Counted from the first letter of the stretch, positions 50,029 through 59,069 are shown. The stretch: DNA of 64,000 bases from Streptomyces sp. ERV7 (GCF_001653515.1 NZ_LYOY01000051.1:1384001-1448000), one strand, 5' to 3'. A program made the numbers and translations. Notes: generated by a model not told the origin, from the letters alone.

Positions 50029-50400
50029 CGCGGCGCGGATGTGATCTACGACCCGGTCGGCGGCGACGCGTACGCCAAGTCCGCCAAGTGCGTCGCCTTC
50101 GAGGGCCGCATCCTCGTCGTCGGCTTCGCCAGCGGCAGCATCCCCGCCCCCGCCCTGAACCACGCCCTGGTGAAGAACTACTCGATCGTGGGCCTGCACT
50201 GGGGCCTGTACGCGCAGAAGGACCCCGCGTCGATCCTGCGCTGCCACGAGCAGCTGACCGAGCTCGCCGCCAAGGGCGCCGTCAAGCCGCTGATCAGCGA
50301 GCGGGTGGCGATGAAGGACGCTGCCGCCGCCGTCCAGCGGGTCGCCGACGGCACCACCACCGGCCGTGTGGTCGTGCTCCCGGACGGAGCCGGCCGATGA
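50026..50400 (+). pseudogene. Zinc-type quinone oxidoreductase (MDR), C-terminal fragment
   Basis: From about 50026 in another frame the sequence reads GRGADVIYDPVGGDAYAKSAKCVAFEGRILVVGFASGSIPAPALNHALVKNYSIVGLHWGLYAQKDP to the stop at 50400. This is the C-terminal 120 or so residues of a medium-chain NADPH:quinone reductase (full length about 325). The catalytic N-terminal GroES-like domain and the start of the Rossmann fold are gone. GTG 50041 could start a fragment but no RBS is seen. Its stop overlaps the acyl-CoA dehydrogenase ATG (ATGA), showing the original operon order. Confidence 0.78.
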
Positions 50401-51590
50401 GCGAGCAGCAGTCCGACGCGGCTGAACTGCGCTCCCGTACCCGGGAGTTGCTCGCCGCGCACCCGCCTGCCACGACCGAGGCGCTCGACTTCCTCAAGGC
50501 CCGCTTCGACGCCGGGCTCGCCTGGGTGCACTACCCGGTGGGCCTCGGCGGGCTCGGGGTGCCGCGCTCGCTCCAGCCGGTCGTCGACGCCGAGCTGACG
50601 GCGGCGGGCGCGCCCGACAACGACCCGCGCCGGATCGGGATCGGGCTCGGGATGGCCGCGCCGACCGTGCTCAAGTACGGCACCGAGGAGCAGAAGCGGC
50701 GGTTCCTGCGGCCGCTGTGGGTCGGCGAGGAGGTGTGGTGCCAGCTGTTCAGTGAGCCGGGCGCCGGGTCCGACCTCGCCGCGCTGGGCACCCGGGCCGT
50801 GCGCGAGGGTGACAGCTGGGTCGTCAACGGGCAGAAGGTGTGGACCTCCAGCGCGCATCTCGCCCGCTGGGCCATCCTGATCGCCCGCACCGACCCCGAC
50901 CTGCCCAAGCACCAGGGCATCAGCTACTTCGTGTGCGACATGGCCGACCCCGGTGTCGAGGTGCGCCCGCTGCGCCAGATCACCGGTGAGGCCGAGTTCA
51001 ACGAGGTCTTCCTCACCGACGTCCGCATCCCCGACGCCCACCGCCTCGGCGCGGTCGGCGAGGGCTGGAAGGTCGCCCAGACCACCCTGATGAACGAGCG
51101 GGTCTCCATCGGCGGGATGCGCCTGCCCCGTGAGGGCGGCATGATCGGGCCGGTCGCCAGGACCTGGCGCGAGCGCCCCGAGCTGCGCACCCACGACCTG
51201 CACCAGCGCCTCCTCACCCTCTGGGTGGAGGCCGAGGTCGCCCGCCTCACCGGGGAGCGGCTGCGTCAGCAGCTCGTCGCGGGCCAGCCCGGCCCCGAGG
51301 GCTCGGGCATGAAGCTCGCCTTCGCCCGGCTCAACCAGGAGATCAGCGGTCTGGAGGTCGAACTCCTCGGGCAGGAGGGGCTGTTGTACTCCGACTGGAC
51401 CATGCGCCGGCCCGAACTCGTCGACTTCACCGGCCGCGACGCCGGATACCGCTATCTGCGCTCGAAGGGCAACTCCATCGAGGGCGGCACCAGCGAGGTA
51501 CTCCTGAACATCGTCGCCGAGCGCGTCCTCGGGCTGCCCGCCGAGCCGCGCAACGACAAGGACGTCGCCTGGAAGGACCTGGCCCGATGA
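50397..51590 (+). CDS. Acyl-CoA dehydrogenase
   Basis: 397-residue FAD enzyme. Typical motifs are EEVWCQLFSEPGAGSDLAALGTRAVREGDSWVVNGQKVWTSSAHLARW (flavin/substrate strand), NEVFLTDVRIPDAHRLGAVGEGW and the C-terminal KGNSIEGGTSEVLLNIVAERVLGLP. It oxidises acyl-CoA to 2-enoyl-CoA, passing electrons to ETF. ATG 50397 overlaps the upstream stop; the next acyl-CoA dehydrogenase also overlaps, suggesting a two-subunit (FadE-pair) enzyme of the kind acting on branched or side-chain acyl-CoAs. Expression may now depend on the promoter in front of the truncated XRE gene. Confidence 0.92.
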   Translation: MSEQQSDAAELRSRTRELLAAHPPATTEALDFLKARFDAGLAWVHYPVGLGGLGVPRSLQPVVDAELTAAGAPDNDPRRIGIGLGMAAPTVLKYGTEEQKRRFLRPLWVGEEVWCQLFSEPGAGSDLAALGTRAVREGDSWVVNGQKVWTSSAHLARWAILIARTDPDLPKHQGISYFVCDMADPGVEVRPLRQITGEAEFNEVFLTDVRIPDAHRLGAVGEGWKVAQTTLMNERVSIGGMRLPREGGMIGPVARTWRERPELRTHDLHQRLLTLWVEAEVARLTGERLRQQLVAGQPGPEGSGMKLAFARLNQEISGLEVELLGQEGLLYSDWTMRRPELVDFTGRDAGYRYLRSKGNSIEGGTSEVLLNIVAERVLGLPAEPRNDKDVAWKDLAR

Positions 51591-52684
51591 CCGAGACCGC
51601 CCCCGACCTGCTGTACTCGGAGGCCGAGGAAGACCTCCGGGCCGCCGTGCGCTCCCTCCTCGCCGACCGCACCGACACCCCGTCCGCGCTCGCCCGCGCC
51701 GAGTCCGGCACCCCCTACGACCCCCGGCTGTGGCAGGCGCTCGGCGCCGGGATGGGGCTCGCGGGTCTCCTTGTGCCGGAGAAGCTGGGCGGCCAGGGCG
51801 CGGGACATCGCGAGGCCGCCGTGGTGCTGGAGGAGGTCGGCCGGAGCGTCGCCCCGGTCCCGTACCTCACCAGCTCCGTCGTCGCCACCGAGACACTGCT
51901 CGGCCTGGACACCACTGTCCCGGAAGTCGCCGCGCTCCTCGGCGAGTTGGCGTCGGGCCGCAGGACCGCGGCGCTGGCCGTGCCGTTCTCGTACGGGCCC
52001 GACTCGCTGCGGCTGCGCGGCGGGCTCGACGGGGTCGTGCGGACCGTGGCGGACGCCGACACCGCCGACGTGCTGCTCGTGCCCACCGGGCAGGGGCTCT
52101 ATGCGGTCGGGGCCGGCGAGGCGACGATCACCCCGCTCACCCCGCTCGACCTCACCCGCCCCCTGGCCGACGTCGTCCTCGACGGGGTGCGCGGCACGCC
52201 GCTGGCGGACGCGGGCACCGGCCGGGCCGCCGTGCGCCGGGGTCTGCTCGCCGGTGCCGGGCTGCTCGCCTCCGAGCAACTGGGCGTCGCGGAGTGGTGT
52301 CTGACCGAGACCGTCGCGTACACCCGGGACCGCAAGCAGTTCAACCGGCCCGTCGGTTCCTTCCAGGCGCTCAAGCACCGGATGGCGCAGCTGTGGCTGG
52401 AGGTGGTGTCGGCTCGGGCCGCCGCGCGCAACGCGGCCGACGCGCTGGCGAGCGGGAGCCCGGACGTGCCGCTCGCGGTGGCGGTCGCGCAGGCGTACTG
52501 CTCACGGGTCGCGGTGCACGCGGCCGAGGAGTGCGTCCAGTTGCACGGCGGCATCGGGATGACGTGGGAGCACCCCGCGCACCTCTACCTCAAGCGGGCC
52601 AAGTCGGCGCAGGGCGCGCTGGGTTCGGCCGGTGAGCACCGCGCGTCGGTCGCGGAGATCGTGGGGCTGCCCGGACCTGCATAG
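51587..52684 (+). CDS. Acyl-CoA dehydrogenase (second subunit)
   Basis: 365 residues. Shorter and more divergent than its neighbour: PEKLGGQGAGHREAAVVLEEVGRSVAPVPYL, LGVAEWCLTETVAYTRDRKQFNRPVGSFQALKHRMAQLWLEV and ECVQLHGGIGMTWEHPAHLYLKRAKSAQ are acyl-CoA dehydrogenase C-terminal motifs, while the FAD-binding beta domain is reduced. Such pairs in actinobacteria form alpha2beta2 heterotetramers in which only one site is active. ATG overlaps the upstream TGA. Confidence 0.9.
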   Translation: MTETAPDLLYSEAEEDLRAAVRSLLADRTDTPSALARAESGTPYDPRLWQALGAGMGLAGLLVPEKLGGQGAGHREAAVVLEEVGRSVAPVPYLTSSVVATETLLGLDTTVPEVAALLGELASGRRTAALAVPFSYGPDSLRLRGGLDGVVRTVADADTADVLLVPTGQGLYAVGAGEATITPLTPLDLTRPLADVVLDGVRGTPLADAGTGRAAVRRGLLAGAGLLASEQLGVAEWCLTETVAYTRDRKQFNRPVGSFQALKHRMAQLWLEVVSARAAARNAADALASGSPDVPLAVAVAQAYCSRVAVHAAEECVQLHGGIGMTWEHPAHLYLKRAKSAQGALGSAGEHRASVAEIVGLPGPA

Positions 52685-52732
52685 TCTGCGCCGAGTGTCC
52701 CGTTTTTGACCGCCCCTTTGCGTGCTGTTTAA

Positions 52733-52761
52733 ATTGCGAACTGTTGCGATCAGTTCGCAAT
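52733..52761. promoter_or_regulatory. Nur-type (nickel uptake regulator) palindrome upstream of the nik operon
   Basis: Perfect 11-bp arms ATTGCGAACTG (52733-52743) and CAGTTCGCAAT (52751-52761) with a 7-bp spacer TTGCGAT. Within it, TTGCGA-N5-TCGCAA (52744-52760) fits the published Streptomyces Nur box pattern tTGCaa-N5-ttGCAA. It lies 31 bp before the binding-protein start, where a repressor should act. Confidence 0.65.
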
Positions 52762-52792
52762 AACAGTCGATCTTCAATAAGGGGTGTGGGGC

Positions 52793-54397
52793 ATGGTCGC
52801 CCGATCGATCCACAGGGCGATGCGAGGAGCGGGCGCCGCGGCGCTGGCCGGAGCACTGGCCCTCACCGCGGCCGCCTGTTCGAGTCCCGGCGGCGGCCGG
52901 GAGACCGGCGCCAAGGACTCGGCGGTCGTCGGCATCGCGTACGAGCCCGAGACGCTCAGCCCGCTCCTCGGCTACGGCAAGGACGGCAACTCCAAGATCT
53001 TCGACGGGCTGCTGACCTTCGACGCGAAGATGGCGCTCAAGCCCGCGCTCGCTGTCGCCCTGCCCGAGGTGAGCGCCGACCGGCTGACCTACACGTACAA
53101 GCTCCGCAAGGGCGTGACGTTCAGCGACGGGAAGCCGTTCACCGCCAAGGACGTCGTCTTCACGTACTCGACGATCCTCGACCCGAAGACCAACAACCCC
53201 GCCAAGGGCGAGCTCGACGCCGTCAAGGAGGTCCGCGCCGACGGCGACGACACGGTGGTCTTCACGCTCAAGTACCCCTACGCGCCCTTCGCGCAGCGCA
53301 CGGTGCTGCCGATCGTGCCCGAGCACATCGCGGGCAAGCAGGACGTCAACACCGGCGACTTCGCCACCGCTCCCGTGGGCACCGGGCCGTACAAGCTCGT
53401 CAAGTGGTCCAGGAGCGAGAAGATCGCGTTCGAGGCCAACCCGTCGTACTGGGGCGGCGCGCCCAAGGTGAAGAAGTTCACCATGGCGATCATCAAGGAC
53501 GACGACGTGCGCGCCACCCGGCTGCGCTCCGGCGACCTCGACGGCGCGATCCTGCCGCCCAACCTCGCCCAGGGCTTCGAGAAGGACAAGCACAAGAAGA
53601 TCCACACGGCGAAGACCTACGACTACCGCAACGTGACCCTGCCCACCGGCAACAAGGTCACCGGCGACACCGCCGTGCGCCGCGCGCTCGACCTCGCCGT
53701 GGACCGCCAGGCGATGGTCGACAAGATCCTCGACGGCGCCGGCAAGCCCGCCTACGGGCCGGTCCCCACCGGCAGCCCCTGGTTCGCCAAGGGCACCGAG
53801 CGGCGGCACGACCTGGCCGGGGCGAAGAAGATCCTCGACGAGGCCGGCTGGAAGCCCGGCGCCGACGGCATCCGCGAGAAGGACGGCGTCCGCGCCGCCT
53901 TCCCGCTCTGGTACCTCTCCGGCGACAAGCTCCGCCAGGACCACGCCCTCGCCTACGCCTCCGACGCCAAGAAGGCGGGCATCGCCATCACCACCCGGTC
54001 CGGCACCTGGGAGGTCATCGAGCCGAAGATGAAGGACGAGGCGGTCCTCGCGGGCGGCGGCTCGCCCGGCGACCCCGACTTCGACCAGTACGCGCTGCTC
54101 AAGTCCTCCCTCGGCGGCGACGGCTTCAACAACATGGCGTGGTACGCCGACCCGGCCGTCGACAAGGCGCTCGACGACGGACGCAAGAGCGGTGACGCGG
54201 CCGTGCGCAAGGCCGCGTACGACACCATCCAGCGCGAGCTGGTGAAGAACCCCGGCTACACCTTCCTCACCCACATCGACCACCTCTACGTCGTGGCCGA
54301 CCGCTGGGACGGCCTCTCCACCCAGACCGAGCCGCACGACCACGGCCTCGCCTCCGGTCCGTGGTGGAACGTCGAGACCTGGACGCCGAAGAAGTGA
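52793..54397 (+). CDS. nikA: ABC transporter substrate-binding lipoprotein, family 5 (NikA-like)
   Basis: 534 residues. Lipoprotein signal ends LALTAAAC-SS. The peptide/nickel-binding (SBP_bac_5) fold shows VVGIAYEPETLSPLLGYGKDGNSKIFDGLLTFD, LTYTYKLRKGVTFSDGKPFTAKDVVFTYSTI and NPSYWGGAPKVKKFTMAIIKDDDVRATRLRSGDLDGAI. ATG 52793 is followed by Arg-rich start; GTG 52784 is an alternative. It heads a five-gene coupled operon with two permeases and two ATPases, behind a Nur-type palindrome; hence nickel or a nickel-metallophore is the likely cargo rather than peptide. The metal itself is inference. Confidence 0.8.
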   Translation: MVARSIHRAMRGAGAAALAGALALTAAACSSPGGGRETGAKDSAVVGIAYEPETLSPLLGYGKDGNSKIFDGLLTFDAKMALKPALAVALPEVSADRLTYTYKLRKGVTFSDGKPFTAKDVVFTYSTILDPKTNNPAKGELDAVKEVRADGDDTVVFTLKYPYAPFAQRTVLPIVPEHIAGKQDVNTGDFATAPVGTGPYKLVKWSRSEKIAFEANPSYWGGAPKVKKFTMAIIKDDDVRATRLRSGDLDGAILPPNLAQGFEKDKHKKIHTAKTYDYRNVTLPTGNKVTGDTAVRRALDLAVDRQAMVDKILDGAGKPAYGPVPTGSPWFAKGTERRHDLAGAKKILDEAGWKPGADGIREKDGVRAAFPLWYLSGDKLRQDHALAYASDAKKAGIAITTRSGTWEVIEPKMKDEAVLAGGGSPGDPDFDQYALLKSSLGGDGFNNMAWYADPAVDKALDDGRKSGDAAVRKAAYDTIQRELVKNPGYTFLTHIDHLYVVADRWDGLSTQTEPHDHGLASGPWWNVETWTPKK

Positions 54398-55386
54398 GCC
54401 GCCGCCTCCCCTGGGGGCCGATGGCACGGATGGCGGGGCGGCGGACCCTGTTCGCCGCCCCCGTCCTGCTGGTGGTGACCTTCGGCGTGTTCGCCGTGGC
54501 CGCGGCCTCCCCCTTCGACCCGGTCAAGGCGTACGCGGGCACCGCCGGGCTCACGGCCTCACAGGAGAACCTCGACCAGCTGCGCGCCAATCTCGGCGTC
54601 GACCAGCCGCTCGTCACCCGCTGGTGGCAGTGGCTGACCGCCGCCCTCACCGGCGACCTCGGCGACTCCAGCACCCTGCGCCAGCCCGTCGCCGACGTCG
54701 TAGGCGAACGGCTCGGCTGGTCGGTGCTGCTCGCCGCCACCGCCTTCCTGGTCGCGATCCTCCTCGGCACCGCGCTCGGCGTGCTCGCCGCGCGCCGCCC
54801 GGGCGGCCGGCTCGACCGCTGCGTCAGCTCCCTCGCGTACACCCTGGAAGCCGCGCCCGCCTTCTGGCTCGGGCTGCTCGCCATCTGGTTCTTCGCGCTC
54901 AGGCTCGATGTGCTGCCCGCCGGCGGGCTGACCGACACGGCGAGCGACACGGTCTCCTTCGGCCAGGTGGCCAGCCACCTCGTGCTGCCCGCCGCCGTCC
55001 TCGGCATCTCCCAACTTCCCTGGTTCTACCTGTACGTACGCCAGGGCGTCGCCGACGCCCTGGAGGAGGACCCGGTGCGCGGGGCACGCGCGCGCGGCCT
55101 GAGCGAGCGGACCGTCCTGCTCGGCCACGCCCTGCGCTCGGGCATGCTGCCGATGCTCACCCTCGTGGGCTCGCGCGTGCCCGAACTCATCACCGGCGCC
55201 CTGCTCGTCGAGACCGTCTTCAGCTGGCCCGGCATCGCCGCGGCCACCGTGCAGGCCGCCACCTCGGTGGACTTCCCGCTGCTCGCCGCGCTGACCGTGC
55301 TCGCCACCGCCGCCGTGCTCGTTGGCAACCTGCTCTCCGACCTGCTCTACGGCCTCGCCGACCCGAGGGTGGGATTCGATGGCTGA
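54394..55386 (+). CDS. nikB: ABC transporter permease (NikB/DppB-like)
   Basis: 330 residues from GTG 54394, which overlaps the previous stop (GTGA). Six membrane helices with the DppB N-terminal extracytoplasmic loop (ENLDQLRANLGVDQPLVTRWWQWLTAALTGDLGDS) and the EAA-type loop LEEDPVRGARARGLSERTVLLGHALRSGMLPMLT. Typical end: ETVFSWPGIAAATVQAATSVDFPLLAALTVLATAAVLVGNLLSDLLYGLADPRV. Forms the channel with the next gene product. Overlaps the next gene by 8 bp. Confidence 0.85.
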   Translation: MSRRLPWGPMARMAGRRTLFAAPVLLVVTFGVFAVAAASPFDPVKAYAGTAGLTASQENLDQLRANLGVDQPLVTRWWQWLTAALTGDLGDSSTLRQPVADVVGERLGWSVLLAATAFLVAILLGTALGVLAARRPGGRLDRCVSSLAYTLEAAPAFWLGLLAIWFFALRLDVLPAGGLTDTASDTVSFGQVASHLVLPAAVLGISQLPWFYLYVRQGVADALEEDPVRGARARGLSERTVLLGHALRSGMLPMLTLVGSRVPELITGALLVETVFSWPGIAAATVQAATSVDFPLLAALTVLATAAVLVGNLLSDLLYGLADPRVGFDG

Positions 55387-56254
55387 CACCGCGACCACTG
55401 TGTGGCGCCCGCGCGGGCGCACCCGCCGCTCCACCCGCACCCTGAGGGTGCGCGCCTCCGCCGTGATCCTCGCGGCGGCCGTCCTCGCCGTCCTCCTCGT
55501 ACCGCCGCTGGCCCACCTCGACCAGCAGGCCGTCGACCTCTCGCACAAGCTCCTCCCGCCGTCCTGGGAGCACCCGTTCGGCACCGACGACGTCGGCCGC
55601 GACCTGCTGCTGCGCTGCGTCTACGGGCTGCGGATCTCGCTCCTCGTCGGTGTGGTGGCCGCGCTGGTGGCCACCGTCGTCGGCACGGTCGTGGGCGCGG
55701 CGGCCGCCGCCCTCGGCGGCTGGACCGACCGGCTGGTGATGCGGCTCGTGGACGTCTTCTCGTCGGTGCCGCACCTGCTTCTCGGCATCTTCGTGGTCGC
55801 GATGTTCCGCCCCGGCGTGTGGCCGGTGATCGCCTCGGTCGCCGTGACGCACTGGCTGTCCACCGCCCGCATCGTGCGCGCCGAGGTGCTCTCCCTGCGC
55901 TCGCGCCCCTACATCGACGCGGCGATCTCCGGCGGTGCCTCCCGACTGCGGGTGACGACCCGTCATCTGCTGCCGGGCGTCCTGCCGCAGGCCGGGCTCG
56001 CGGCCGTCCTCATGGTGCCGCACGCCATGTGGCACGAGTCGGCGCTCTCCTTCCTCGGCCTCGGCCTGCCCAGCCACCAGGCCAGCCTCGGCAACCTCGT
56101 GCAGTCCGCGCGCGGCTCGCTGCTCGCCGGTCACTGGTGGCCGACCCTCTTCCCCGGCCTGCTGCTCATCGTCCCGACCCTCGCCGTCGCGGGCCTGGCC
56201 GGCGCCTGGCGCGAACGCCTGGACCCGCGCCGCCGATCGGAGCTGATGCTGTGA
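55379..56254 (+). CDS. nikC: ABC transporter permease (NikC/DppC-like)
   Basis: 291 residues from ATG 55379. DppC-type features: the HPFGTDDVGRDLLLRCVYGLRISLLVGVVAALVAT segment, six helices and the EAA loop SRPYIDAAISGGASRLRVTTRHLLPGVLPQ. The C-terminal HESALSFLGLGLPSHQASLGNLVQSARGSLLAGHWWPTLFPGLLLIVPTLAVAGLAGAWRERLDPR is characteristic. The start overlaps nikB by 8 bp. Confidence 0.85.
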   Translation: MADTATTVWRPRGRTRRSTRTLRVRASAVILAAAVLAVLLVPPLAHLDQQAVDLSHKLLPPSWEHPFGTDDVGRDLLLRCVYGLRISLLVGVVAALVATVVGTVVGAAAAALGGWTDRLVMRLVDVFSSVPHLLLGIFVVAMFRPGVWPVIASVAVTHWLSTARIVRAEVLSLRSRPYIDAAISGGASRLRVTTRHLLPGVLPQAGLAAVLMVPHAMWHESALSFLGLGLPSHQASLGNLVQSARGSLLAGHWWPTLFPGLLLIVPTLAVAGLAGAWRERLDPRRRSELML

Positions 56255-57222
56255 CCAAGGCTGCTGTGACCACGGTCCTCTCGGTACGCGGCCTGTCCGT
56301 ACGCTTCCGGATGCGCGGCGGCCGCCATGTCGCCGCCGTCACCGACGTCTCCTTCGACCTCGCGGCGGGGGAGTGTCTGGCCCTGGTCGGCGAGAGCGGC
56401 TGCGGCAAGTCCGTCCTCGCCTCCGCGCTCCTCGGCCTGCTGCCCGGCAACGCCGAGACGGCGGGCAGCGCGGTGCTGCACGGCGGCGGCGACCCCGTCG
56501 ACCTGCTCGCCGCCGACGAACGCACACTCGCCCGTACGGTACGGGGGCGCCGCATCGGTCTCGTACCGCAGAGCCCGGCCGCCCACCTCACACCGGTGCG
56601 CACCGTACGGGCGCAGCTCGCCGAGACCCTGCGCGAGCTCACCCGCACCCCCCGGCGCGAGCTGCGCGCGGCGACGGAGGCGGCCGCCGCGCGCGCCGCG
56701 TTCCCGCCCGGGCACCTCGACCGCCATCCGCACGAGCTGTCCGGCGGCCTCGCCCAGCGCGCCGCGACCGCGCTCGCCCTCGTCGGGGACGCGCCGCTGC
56801 TGCTCGCGGACGAGCCGACGACCGGGCTCGACCGCGACCTGGTGGACCGCACGGCCGACGAACTGCGCCGCACCGCCGACGACGGCCGGGCGCTGCTGAT
56901 GATCACCCACGATCTGGCGGCGGCCGAGCGGATCGCCGACCGGGTGGCCGTGATGTACGCCGGGAGGGTCGTCGAACTCGCCGACGCAACCTCGTATTTC
57001 GGCGGGACCGGACCCCGTCACCCGTATGCTCGAGGCCTGCTCGACGCGCTCCCGGAGCGGGCGTTCGCGCCCATCCCCGGGATGCCGCCCGAGCTGGGCG
57101 ATCTGCCGGAGGGCTGCGCGTTCGCGCCCCGCTGCGAACGGGCCACCGGCCAGTGCGGCACCCTGCCGCCGTTCGACGGCCAGGTCGCCTGTCACCATCT
57201 GGAGGAGCCCGGCCGTGCTTGA
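56251..57222 (+). CDS. nikD: ABC transporter ATPase (NikD/DppD-like)
   Basis: 323 residues from GTG 56251 (GTGA overlap). Walker A GESGCGKS, signature LSGGLAQRAATALAL, Walker B LLLADEPTTGLD, H-loop ITHDLAAAERIADR. The C-terminal oligopeptide/dipeptide ABC extension carries HPYARGLLDALPERAFAPIPGMPPELGDLPEGCAFAPRCERATGQC, with the Cys cluster seen in this family. Supplies ATP hydrolysis for the importer. Overlaps the next gene by 8 bp. Confidence 0.88.
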   Translation: MTKAAVTTVLSVRGLSVRFRMRGGRHVAAVTDVSFDLAAGECLALVGESGCGKSVLASALLGLLPGNAETAGSAVLHGGGDPVDLLAADERTLARTVRGRRIGLVPQSPAAHLTPVRTVRAQLAETLRELTRTPRRELRAATEAAAARAAFPPGHLDRHPHELSGGLAQRAATALALVGDAPLLLADEPTTGLDRDLVDRTADELRRTADDGRALLMITHDLAAAERIADRVAVMYAGRVVELADATSYFGGTGPRHPYARGLLDALPERAFAPIPGMPPELGDLPEGCAFAPRCERATGQCGTLPPFDGQVACHHLEEPGRA

Positions 57223-57871
57223 CCTGAAGAACATCACCGCCGGTTACGAGCGCGGCAGCCCGGTCGTCCGCCGGGTGAGCCTGGCCGTCGCCCCCGGCGA
57301 GGCGGTCGGTCTGCTCGGCCCCAGCGGCTGCGGCAAGTCCACCCTGGCCCGGGTCGCGGCGCTGCTGCATCGCCCCGACGACGGCACGGTCACCCTGGAC
57401 GGCGCCCTCGTCACCGACTGGCGCCACCGCGCGCCGCGCGCGCTGCGCACCACCGTGGGAGTCGTCTTCCAGTCGCCCCGGCTCGCCGCCGACCCCCGGC
57501 TGCGGCTGCGGGAGATCGTCGCCGAGCCGCTGCGCGCGACCGGCCGCCAGATCGAGGTCCGCGAGCGCGTCGACGAACTGGCCGACCTGGTCGGCCTCGG
57601 CGGTGATCTGCTCAACCGCCGCCCCCACGAGGTCAGCGACGGCCAGCTCCAGCGCGCCTGTCTGGCCCGCGCCCTGGTGCTGCGGCCCCGGCTGCTGGTC
57701 TGCGACGAGATGACGGCGATGCTGGACGCCTCGACGACGGCGGCCCTCGTGGCGGTGGTCGAGCGCTACCGCACCCAGACGTCCGCGTCCCTCCTCGCGG
57801 TGGGCCACGACCGCACCCTGCTGTCGCGGTGGTGCGACCGGGCGGCGGAGTGGGGCGAGCTGTCGCAGTAA
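57215..57871 (+). CDS. nikE: ABC transporter ATPase (NikE/DppF-like), short form
   Basis: 218 residues from GTG 57215 with GGAGGAG about seven bases upstream. Walker A GPSGCGKS, Q-loop VVFQSPRLAADPRLRLREIV, Walker B LLVCDEMTAMLD (usual DEP becomes DEM), H-loop GHDRTLLSRW (THD becomes GHD). The ABC signature reads VSDGQLQRACLARAL rather than LSGGQ, so one half-site may be catalytically weaker, as in asymmetric importers. It lacks the C-terminal extension. Last gene of the operon. Confidence 0.85.
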   Translation: MLDLKNITAGYERGSPVVRRVSLAVAPGEAVGLLGPSGCGKSTLARVAALLHRPDDGTVTLDGALVTDWRHRAPRALRTTVGVVFQSPRLAADPRLRLREIVAEPLRATGRQIEVRERVDELADLVGLGGDLLNRRPHEVSDGQLQRACLARALVLRPRLLVCDEMTAMLDASTTAALVAVVERYRTQTSASLLAVGHDRTLLSRWCDRAAEWGELSQ

Positions 57872-58057
57872 CGTCCCTGCGACAACCGTTCCCGTGCGCC
57901 GCCCGGCCACGAGGCCTCTCGCGCGGCCCCGCCGCCCGGCCACCGGGTGACCGGGCGGCGAAGTACCGGCCAACTCTGCGAAGCAGCCTGCCGGTCGGCG
58001 TGGGCGGGCCCGCATACTCGGTCGCGTCCGCCCGTCCCACCGCCCCGGGAGCACCCC

Positions 58058-58924
58058 ATGGCTCGACCGACCCGCCGCAGCGCCGTCGCCGCCCTCGCCG
58101 CGGCCGCCGCCTCCGCCGCCATCGCGCCCGCCGCCGGCGCGGCCGAGCGCCCCTGCGCCCGCCCCGCCGGGCCCAGACCGCTGCGCCGGACCCACGCGCA
58201 CAACGACTTCGCGCACCCGCACCCGCTCTTCGACGCCCTCGGGCACGGGTTCACCAGTGTCGAGGCCGACATCTTCCTGGTCGACGGGCAGCTCCTGGTG
58301 GCCCACGACCCGTCCGACCTCGACCCGGCCTGCACGCTCGAAAAGCTCTACCTCGACCCGCTGATGGCCCGCGTCCGCGCCAACCACGGCTCGGTGTACC
58401 GGGGTTACCACCGCCCCGTACAGCTCCTCGTCGACATCAAGACCGACGGCGCCGCCGCCTACCTCGAACTCGACCGGCGGCTGCGGCCGTACCGCCGGAT
58501 GCTGAGCAGCTACGCGCACGGCCGCGTCACGACCGGCGCCGTCACCCCCGTCATCTCCGGCGACCGCGCCGCCCGGGTGCCCATGGAGGCGCAGAAGGTG
58601 CGGCACGCCTTCTACGACGGCCGCCTGGAGGACCTCGGCACGGCCGCCACCGCCGCTTTCATCCCGCTGATCAGCAGCAACTGGACGCAGAGCTTCAGCT
58701 GGCTCGGCGCCGGGCCGTTCCCGGCCGCCGAGCGCCAGAAGCTGCGCGCGATCGTGGCCCAGGCCCACGCCCACCGCCAGCGCGTACGGTTCTGGGCCAC
58801 CCCGGACCTGGCCGGGCCCGAGCGGGACGCCCTGTGGCGCGAACTGCTCGCCGCCGACGTCGACCACATCAACACCGACGACCTCGCGGGCCTGGAGAGC
58901 TTCCTGCGCGCACACGGGGAGTAG
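58058..58924 (+). CDS. Secreted phosphatidylinositol-phospholipase C/GDPD-like protein (Tat signal)
   Basis: 288 residues. The start MARPTRRSAVAALAAAAASAAIAPAAGA has a twin-arginine before a hydrophobic core and AxA site, so Tat export is likely. The mature protein shows the PLC-like TIM-barrel beginning RTHAHNDFAHPHPLFDALGHGFTSVEADIFLVDGQLLVAHD with the paired catalytic histidines (HAH, AHD) and acidic metal ligand region, then QLLVDIKTDGAAAYLELDRRLR. It resembles the AIM6/altered-inheritance group of phosphodiesterases. Substrate unknown. A strong hairpin follows 117 bp after the stop. Confidence 0.82.
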   Translation: MARPTRRSAVAALAAAAASAAIAPAAGAAERPCARPAGPRPLRRTHAHNDFAHPHPLFDALGHGFTSVEADIFLVDGQLLVAHDPSDLDPACTLEKLYLDPLMARVRANHGSVYRGYHRPVQLLVDIKTDGAAAYLELDRRLRPYRRMLSSYAHGRVTTGAVTPVISGDRAARVPMEAQKVRHAFYDGRLEDLGTAATAAFIPLISSNWTQSFSWLGAGPFPAAERQKLRAIVAQAHAHRQRVRFWATPDLAGPERDALWRELLAADVDHINTDDLAGLESFLRAHGE

Positions 58925-59040
58925 TCCGGGCGCACGCACCCACGCCGCACCCCTTCCGGGCCGTCACCCGCAGTCAACACCCGTACGGCGGACACGCCAT
59001 ACGCCCGACCGGCCCGCCTCCTCCGCCACACGTCACGGCG

Positions 59041-59069
59041 GGCGGGCCGGGTGTGTGCCCCGGCCCGCC
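59041..59069. terminator. Strong hairpin between convergent genes
   Basis: GGCGGGCCGGG (59041-59051) pairs perfectly with CCCGGCCCGCC (59059-59069) across a 7-nt loop, in the 177-bp gap after the phospholipase-like gene. Confidence 0.7.

Noticed and set aside
52793..57871. Reading the ABC operon as a dipeptide (Dpp/Opp) importer
   Set aside because: The family allows it, but the Nur-type palindrome favours nickel; kept as the alternative rather than the call.
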